A DNA stretch of 6,913 nucleotides from contig PBUX01000042.1 of NCBI GenBank assembly GCA_002728565.1, positions 1 to 6,913 of the forward strand. The letters are read 5' to 3'. Under the pieces are notes generated by a model. It did no database searches. It was not told where the DNA came from and saw nothing but the letters and a program-made list of their open reading frames with translations. Source of the DNA: Methanobacteriota archaeon (GTDB lineage: Archaea > Thermoplasmatota > Poseidoniia > Poseidoniales > Thalassarchaeaceae). Shown piece after piece: positions 1 through 4,452 of this stretch (the first letter of the stretch is position 1; each line of letters opens with the position of its first letter). The translations under genes and the position numbers were made by a program.

Positions 1-1752
1 TATGTTTCGGACAATATCGGGCAAGACGATTCCGAAGTAAGGGTAGACGCGGTAGGTCTTTGGGTCAAGTTTCATCAACCATGGTTCTCATTCGAGAACG
101 CAAAGGCGACTAGCACCGCAGGCGAGTTTTCATCTCCTGTTCTGGATTTTGGCCCTTATGACGGTGAAATAGAGGGCTTAGCCCAACTTAGCTGTGGCCT
201 TTCCCCTGCTGCGGGGATGAACGGCTCATGGACGTTTGAGGTAGAGGCGCCGCCCGGACAGGCCCTTGGGAGAATTCACACTTATGGTGTAGCTGAACAC
301 TATATTTTAGCTATTGATCCTGAAAGTGAGAGTGAATGGAGGGGTCACAAAAGTGGTGACCCATTGATTCCAGACTCTAGTAGGCAGACCATCAGGATAA
401 TTATCCAAGAAGGTTGCATAAGTGGGGCCAGGGTGGACATCAATGATCCAAAATTGCAAATTACCGGTAGCGTAATCGGGAATGTCTCTGGCCTTGATTT
501 GGATTTTAGCTCAATAAGATTCGGGGTTGGGGAGTACTTGGTACACTCTGAGAAAATGGAAATCGGATCATTCTCAGCTTCAATCCCAATTGGACATGCC
601 CTACCTGAAGAGGGCGGAACATTGGAATTGGGAATTGCTTCTAGATTCCAATGGAGCTCCCAGGGATTTGCTGAGACTGTGGTTGTGCAAATAGATTCGA
701 TCGGAATTTCGGGTGGATTTGAGATTGAGTGGGACAGGGATCCCGAATGCATCACTTTTGATGACTTGCAAATAATGGAAGATAGTGGTGGAACCATGAT
801 TTCGCTGGCTTCAATGTGCAACGATGATTTTACGCCTGGCAACCTACTTACTGTTAATTCCACCAGCAGTGATTCCTCAGTAATTGAAACATATGGCGAC
901 GGAGGAAATCTGGTTATATCTCCTGTGAAAGATGCATTCGGAACTGCATCTATTTCATTGGAGGTAATTGATCAGAGTGGAAACAGTTGGTTCGGTGGCT
1001 TCTCGGTAAGCGTTGAATCAGTACCAGACCCACCCGTGTTTGGCGGACTTCCTCCGATAGCATACATAGAATTGGGAGAAAGCGCGACCTATGCCCTTTC
1101 CGTTTCAGACCCCGATACCGAAATCACTGAGATTCACACAAGCAAATCATGGGCTACTTTCAAGGATGGGGAGCTGATAATTGAACCGGTTTCTACTGGC
1201 ACCCACCAAGTTCAGGTTACTGCTTCTGACGGAACCTATAACACCTCAATTTCAATAGAGGTTCAAGTTACTGCGAAGCCTGATCTAATCGTTGAGACTC
1301 TCGAAGCAAGGAGGGATGGGGCGGTAGTTGATTCCTTCATAGTCGGCGATGTAATCGAAATTGTTGGATTTATTAGAAACGAAGGAAGAGGGGATGCCTA
1401 CAACGTGGTCTTCCACTGCATGGTAGAAGGGACCCTAATTGGGGATGGAAGAGTGGAGTCAATTGGACCTGGAGAACTAAAGATGGCGATCTGCGATTTC
1501 CAACTGGGCGAGCCAGGGGAAAGATTGGAAATAAAGCTAGAAATCGATGCAACGGACTCAGTGGAAGAAACGGGCGAGGAAAACAACATTTTGTCAATTT
1601 CAATTCTTGTGGAAAGCAAGGATTCGACCCCCTCGGGGGGAACCCTAGACGATGTGGTCACGATACTGTCAATATTGGTAATTTTCGGCTCGATTTTTCT
1701 AATACGGATGGGCCCAATGCGATTGAAAAGAGAGTTTGGCGGCAGAAAATAG
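1..1752 (+). CDS. Large surface protein with Ig-like and CARDB domains and a C-terminal membrane anchor (5' partial)
   Basis: The frame is open from base 1 to a TAG stop at 1750-1752, so 583 C-terminal residues are visible and the true start lies to the left; the ATG at 217 is internal. Numbering from the first visible codon, residues 1-16 look like the end of an Ig-like domain. Residues 247-342 look like a beta-sandwich. Residues 344-425 resemble a putative-Ig/cadherin-like domain (VSDPDTE, VTASDGT), and residues 428-538 match a CARDB domain (opens PDLIVETL; GDVIEIVGFIRNEG; closes ETGEENNILSISI). A Ser/Thr/Gly-rich linker leads to one hydrophobic helix at about 550-568, followed by a basic tail (RMGPMRLKREFGGRK). 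This topology implies an extracellular body with a C-terminal anchor and a short cytoplasmic tail. Six cysteines fall two per domain in three segments. CARDB and Ig-like modules usually act in adhesion or as spacers; no enzymatic motif is visible, and the specific role is unknown. It converges on the cbf5 gene. Confidence 0.85.
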   Translation, partial: YVSDNIGQDDSEVRVDAVGLWVKFHQPWFSFENAKATSTAGEFSSPVLDFGPYDGEIEGLAQLSCGLSPAAGMNGSWTFEVEAPPGQALGRIHTYGVAEHYILAIDPESESEWRGHKSGDPLIPDSSRQTIRIIIQEGCISGARVDINDPKLQITGSVIGNVSGLDLDFSSIRFGVGEYLVHSEKMEIGSFSASIPIGHALPEEGGTLELGIASRFQWSSQGFAETVVVQIDSIGISGGFEIEWDRDPECITFDDLQIMEDSGGTMISLASMCNDDFTPGNLLTVNSTSSDSSVIETYGDGGNLVISPVKDAFGTASISLEVIDQSGNSWFGGFSVSVESVPDPPVFGGLPPIAYIELGESATYALSVSDPDTEITEIHTSKSWATFKDGELIIEPVSTGTHQVQVTASDGTYNTSISIEVQVTAKPDLIVETLEARRDGAVVDSFIVGDVIEIVGFIRNEGRGDAYNVVFHCMVEGTLIGDGRVESIGPGELKMAICDFQLGEPGERLEIKLEIDATDSVEETGEENNILSISILVESKDSTPSGGTLDDVVTILSILVIFGSIFLIRMGPMRLKREFGGRK

Positions 1753-1971
1753 GTGGATAATCTGACAATGGAGCAGACGTTTGGCCGATAATCACTGAAA
1801 ACTAAGCAATCATTAAACCATTATCGTATCGGAGTACACATGCTGCGCTTGGCTGCTTCGGTGGCCCTGCCAGCGGTGTGTGTTGGAAATGATGGTATTG
1901 AAGATCAGATTGGAAACAGAAGAGTGGATTTACGAAGAACATGAGTAGTAATGGCCCGAATAGGGCTAGTG
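1753..1971. other. Convergent intergenic region, no convincing gene
   Basis: This gap separates the 3' ends of the surface-protein gene and cbf5. I see no tRNA or rRNA, no T-rich archaeal terminator tract and no repeat array. Two features are worth recording. A 34-codon plus-strand frame runs from ATG at 1840 to TGA at 1942-1944, with GGAG at 1831-1834 five bases before the ATG. It has a mildly hydrophobic N-terminus (MLRLAASVALPAVCVG) and then a polar tail, but no recognisable domain. A small inverted repeat lies at 1952-1968. Either could be chance. Confidence 0.6.
1952..1968 (-). terminator. Weak hairpin just after cbf5, possible terminator or processing site
   Basis: An inverted repeat (TGGCCC, loop GAATA, GGGCTA on the plus strand) can form a stem of six pairs including one G-T wobble, with a five-base loop. 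It starts four bases past the cbf5 TAG stop on the minus strand. No T-run follows it, and archaeal termination generally relies on T-rich tracts rather than hairpins, so the assignment is tentative. Confidence 0.18.
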
Positions 1972-2943
1972 CTACCAAGTCTGAGGGTAGGTTCCGCTGG
2001 GCATTAGGACCCTGGTGGCTGTGGCGACCTCGCCGACACTAATTGATTCTAGCTGGTCTGAATCCAGGCTGAGCTCAGCGATTGCGACTGCTTCGCCCTT
2101 GATGCTTGAGACCAAAACTCTGGTGCCCCTTTTGATGCCCCGAGGTGCTTTGACTAGTCCCGGCCTAGTCAATGGGGCGCCATGCGACATAGCCGCTACA
2201 GCACCATCCTTAATCACCAAATTTGGGAGATCGTACAATAATCCCTCAATCGGCGAAATTAGCTTCCTTAGCCCTCTTTCATCGCCGTGCTCCTGCCACA
2301 AGAAAACGGCATCGGCGAGCTGTTGCATTGAGCATGCCATCGATTCATCGAATCTACCGCTGCCCCTCCTATGCAACTCCAACAAGTCGCACTTCGAGTC
2401 AAGGATCAGGCCTATGTCCTTCGAAAGAGTTCTGATATACGTGCCAGCATCACAATTTATTGAGACTACGTGCAATTTTGTATCCGGGCTTGAATCCAAT
2501 AAAGACGCTTGTTCTATCTTTCTTGACCTTACTTGTACCTTGACAGCAGACTCCTTTGGTGGGACGTTGTATACATCTGTGGAAAGCTTGTCTAGTAGCT
2601 CTGAAATTTCTTCTACTGACTTTCCTTCTTTGAACCTAAGGACCGCGATATACCTCTTCGGTTTATTTAGGATCTCACCAGTGACCTTTGTAGCTCTACC
2701 GCAAAGAAGAGTCAGTAGCCCAGTTGCGAATGGGTCCAGTGTCCCGCCATGACCGATTTTCCCCAATCCCAGAAGGTTTCTGGACCATGCCGCGAGTTGA
2801 TGGCTAGTGGGCCCGGGTGGTTTGTTGACCAAAATGAATCCGCAATCCAATAACTGCTCCAATGACCTTTCACTTGGATAGCAGCCACTGGATTTCCCCG
2901 TTCTCGGTTCTTCATCGAAAATCCAGTAGTCGGAGTCTTGCAT
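1972..2943 (-). CDS. cbf5: Cbf5-type tRNA/rRNA pseudouridine synthase (H/ACA RNP catalytic subunit)
   Basis: This is the archaeal Cbf5/TruB-family enzyme. Cbf5 converts uridine to pseudouridine in rRNA within H/ACA guide RNPs (with Nop10, Gar1 and L7Ae) and can also make tRNA pseudouridine 55. The protein has 323 residues, typical for archaeal Cbf5. The N-terminal extension carries the Cbf5 signature (YPSERSLEQLL, 22-32) and then NKPPGPTSH (40-48). The catalytic motif is GGTLDPFATGLL with nucleophile Asp70. RYIAV (97-101) contains the conserved active-site Tyr98, PPKESAVK (128-135) is the family substrate-contact segment, and GTYIRTL (167-173) holds the conserved Arg171. The Cbf5-specific LRKLISPIE (225-233) precedes a PUA domain at about 241-316 (IKDGAVAAMSHGAPL). 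The ATG lies four bases after the cmk stop, with a GGATGG stretch upstream as a weak ribosome site, so translation is probably coupled to cmk. The stop is TAG. The alternative name truB is sometimes used, but the N-terminus and PUA domain favour Cbf5. Confidence 0.95.
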   Translation of the reverse strand: MQDSDYWIFDEEPRTGKSSGCYPSERSLEQLLDCGFILVNKPPGPTSHQLAAWSRNLLGLGKIGHGGTLDPFATGLLTLLCGRATKVTGEILNKPKRYIAVLRFKEGKSVEEISELLDKLSTDVYNVPPKESAVKVQVRSRKIEQASLLDSSPDTKLHVVSINCDAGTYIRTLSKDIGLILDSKCDLLELHRRGSGRFDESMACSMQQLADAVFLWQEHGDERGLRKLISPIEGLLYDLPNLVIKDGAVAAMSHGAPLTRPGLVKAPRGIKRGTRVLVSSIKGEAVAIAELSLDSDQLESISVGEVATATRVLMPSGTYPQTW

Positions 2944-2947
2944 CTAA

Positions 2948-3499
2948 TCAACCATCCAAACTTGAGGAAACGATAGAAAATACCTCATCCTCATCTTTTT
3001 CATCGGCATCAATGACCAGATTATACGGCTTCAGATCGTCTAGATCTATCCCATACAGAAGCATATACCTGTCCTTGTCGTCCTGCTGCCTACTTTTGGA
3101 TCTAGCCAAGCAGTCCCCAAAGTCGCCGCCCTCTCTTTTCTGAATCCTTCGCGCCCTTTCCTCGTTCGATACAGCAATCCAAACCCTTAGGCAATCTAGG
3201 CCCAAATTATGTGCCCACCATCCACTGAGCCTACTCTCTACGATTTCTGGAGCATCCCTCGATGACATCCTTTCCTTCAACAGGGAGTCTAGAGTCCTGT
3301 CGACCTCCAGTTCCCCAATTGCCTCTGAGCTTAGTTGCTCCACGCTTATCCCTCTATTTTTTGCCTCTTCCCTAAAGATGTCGCCACCATTTATTGAGTG
3401 CCATCCTAGCGATTCTTCCAGCTTGGAAACTAGCGTTGATGTGCCACTCCCCGGAGGGCCACTGATTGTAACCCTGAGCAATGGACTACCTCCACTCAT
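2948..3499 (-). CDS. cmk: Archaeal-type cytidylate kinase (CMP/dCMP kinase)
   Basis: Phosphorylates CMP and dCMP to the diphosphates using ATP in the cytosol, feeding RNA, DNA and CDP-lipid synthesis. The 183-residue length fits the compact archaeal family. The P-loop is GPPGSGTST (14-22); threonine in place of the usual Walker A lysine is normal in archaeal Cmk. GGDIFREEAKNRGIS (38-52) and VDRTLD (66-71) follow the family pattern. ESRLSGW (88-94) corresponds to the conserved E-G-R-L-x-G-W CMP-site motif, with Ser in place of the first Gly. ERARRIQKREGG (114-125) is the lid region, and RYMLLYGIDLDDL (144-156) is the archaeal C-terminal signature. Coordinates give the longest reading, from ATG at 3499, which overlaps the upstream DUF106 gene by 14 bases. 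A TTG at 3479-3481 preceded by GGAGGT may be the real start, giving a 177-residue protein beginning MLRVTISGPP and a four-base gap. The gene ends in TGA four bases before cbf5. Confidence 0.93.
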   Translation of the reverse strand: MSGGSPLLRVTISGPPGSGTSTLVSKLEESLGWHSINGGDIFREEAKNRGISVEQLSSEAIGELEVDRTLDSLLKERMSSRDAPEIVESRLSGWWAHNLGLDCLRVWIAVSNEERARRIQKREGGDFGDCLARSKSRQQDDKDRYMLLYGIDLDDLKPYNLVIDADEKDEDEVFSIVSSSLDG

Positions 3500-4397
3500 T
3501 ACGGCAAACTTCGCACCTAAGTGCGCCTTTGGCTGTCCTAGAGATCATATCTGATTCACAAGATTGGCATATTTCACCGATTTTTGGTGGAGCTGAGTGA
3601 AGATTGCCTGACTTTGGCCCCCTATGTTTACCTGTTTTCTTTGGACCTGCCCTCCTCTGGGGCCTACGTCCCCTATTAGAAGAACGATCAGACTTAGCAT
3701 CATTGAGGATGTGCAATAGTGGTTCGTCTATTGTTGCTCCTGATAGTACCAGAGGGTGCCTGGAGTAGCGAAAAATCTTGATGTGGCGATCCAGGATACG
3801 GCCCAAAGGAGCGCTCATTGCTATGTAAGTGGCGATCCAAGCTGGAAAAATCCAAAATATCTTTGCTTGAAAGCTCCACATTGGTACCCATGGAAGGCTG
3901 ACGAAGCCAACTCTGAAATTTTCCACTGAATTGCCCATCCATGAAAAAATAGCCATTATAAACACAATCGAGAAGGTCATCTGCCTCATCATAGAAGATT
4001 GCATCTTCATGGTGTCAGGCATCAGGCTCATCTGCATCCTCTCCATCTTGTCTATCATTGCAGTGTCCCTATTCATCCTTGCCTCTCGAAGAACTCTGCC
4101 GATCTGTCGGCCACGATGCCCGTGATGGGCTTGCCAGAGTGGATCAAAGAATACTGCCCTGAGGATTGTGCTGAAAACCATTATTGAGGAGCCAACCAAG
4201 AAAACGGTTGGGACGATGTATATGCTATGGAAAGGTACAACTGGTTCTATGACTGACCCTGCGCCATCGGCCAACAGAAGCCTGAGCCAGGAATTGGTGG
4301 AAATAAGTACCATCATTAACAGCAATACCAACATTGGCATTAGCATTGATGACATTGCCTCTATCTGCGCATCAGCATCCGCTTCAGCTTGGGCCAT
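3486..4397 (-). CDS. DUF106 (EMC3/TMCO1/YidC-superfamily) membrane insertase with C-terminal zinc ribbon
   Basis: This is an integral membrane protein of 303 residues. Archaeal DUF106 proteins belong to the Oxa1/YidC superfamily with EMC3, TMCO1 and Get1, and are thought to insert membrane proteins. Hydrophobic helices are visible at about 18-33, 57-80, 138-153 and 178-196. Between the second and third is a basic, methionine-rich cytosolic segment: 11 Met in residues 108-140, including KMERMQMSLMP. This matches the coiled-coil/Met-rich loop expected of the family. After the last helix comes a cytosolic tail: a very basic linker (about 236-262, including SSNRGRRPQRRAGPKK) and a zinc ribbon with Cys277, Cys280, Cys295 and Cys298. 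The tail goes beyond the core family fold. The ATG at 4397 is the first start after an in-frame TAG in the 55-base gap from the upstream gene. I see no clear Shine-Dalgarno or TATA box there, so cotranscription is likely. The gene ends in TAG and is followed by cmk, as in many archaea. Confidence 0.87.
   Translation of the reverse strand: MAQAEADADAQIEAMSSMLMPMLVLLLMMVLISTNSWLRLLLADGAGSVIEPVVPFHSIYIVPTVFLVGSSIMVFSTILRAVFFDPLWQAHHGHRGRQIGRVLREARMNRDTAMIDKMERMQMSLMPDTMKMQSSMMRQMTFSIVFIMAIFSWMGNSVENFRVGFVSLPWVPMWSFQAKIFWIFPAWIATYIAMSAPLGRILDRHIKIFRYSRHPLVLSGATIDEPLLHILNDAKSDRSSNRGRRPQRRAGPKKTGKHRGPKSGNLHSAPPKIGEICQSCESDMISRTAKGALRCEVCRNEWR
3488..3493 (-). promoter_or_regulatory. Shine-Dalgarno GGAGGT favouring a TTG start for cmk
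   Basis: On the minus strand GGAGGT is followed by six bases and then TTG (3481-3479), an ideal spacing. The final T of the motif is also the first base of the DUF106 TAG stop. The ATG at 3499 lies upstream of this motif and has no ribosome site of its own within the usual distance. The arrangement suggests termination-coupled initiation of cmk at TTG. GGAGGT also occurs elsewhere in this strand inside coding sequence, so chance is not excluded. Confidence 0.5.
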
Positions 4398-4452
4398 GAA
4401 GTAACGGGAGAAAGTATCACCAATAACGCTTCGCAGCTAAACTTGGTTAATC

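Noticed and set aside
217..219. ATG at 217 as start of the surface-protein gene
   Set aside because: The frame is open upstream to base 1 and encodes protein-like sequence in the same style. No ribosome site or signal peptide follows the ATG, so it is an internal methionine.
345..863. Minus-strand frame of 172 codons
   Set aside because: Antisense to the surface-protein gene, with a Ser/Ile/Pro-rich low-information product and no domain. The plus-strand frame continues through it with clear domain structure further on.
1840..1920. Possible H/ACA guide RNA in the gap beside cbf5
   Set aside because: No long imperfect stem with an internal pocket and a correctly placed ACA could be found by eye; only short stems such as TGGC-CCT-GCCA are present.
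1889..1985. C-box-like ATGATGG with a distant CTGA, possible C/D box sRNA next to cbf5
   Set aside because: The spacing of about 95 bases is too long for an archaeal C/D sRNA, there are no internal C'/D' boxes, and the CTGA lies inside cbf5.
2015..2752. Long plus-strand open frame of 245 codons
   Set aside because: It lies entirely antisense to cbf5, which has family motifs along its whole length. The translated product is Ser/Thr/Pro-rich with no recognisable domain, as expected of a shadow frame.
4398..4452. Separate promoter for the DUF106 gene
   Set aside because: The 55-base spacer has no TATA-like box at a suitable distance on the minus strand; GTTTAGCTG is too weak. Read-through from the upstream gene is the simpler explanation.
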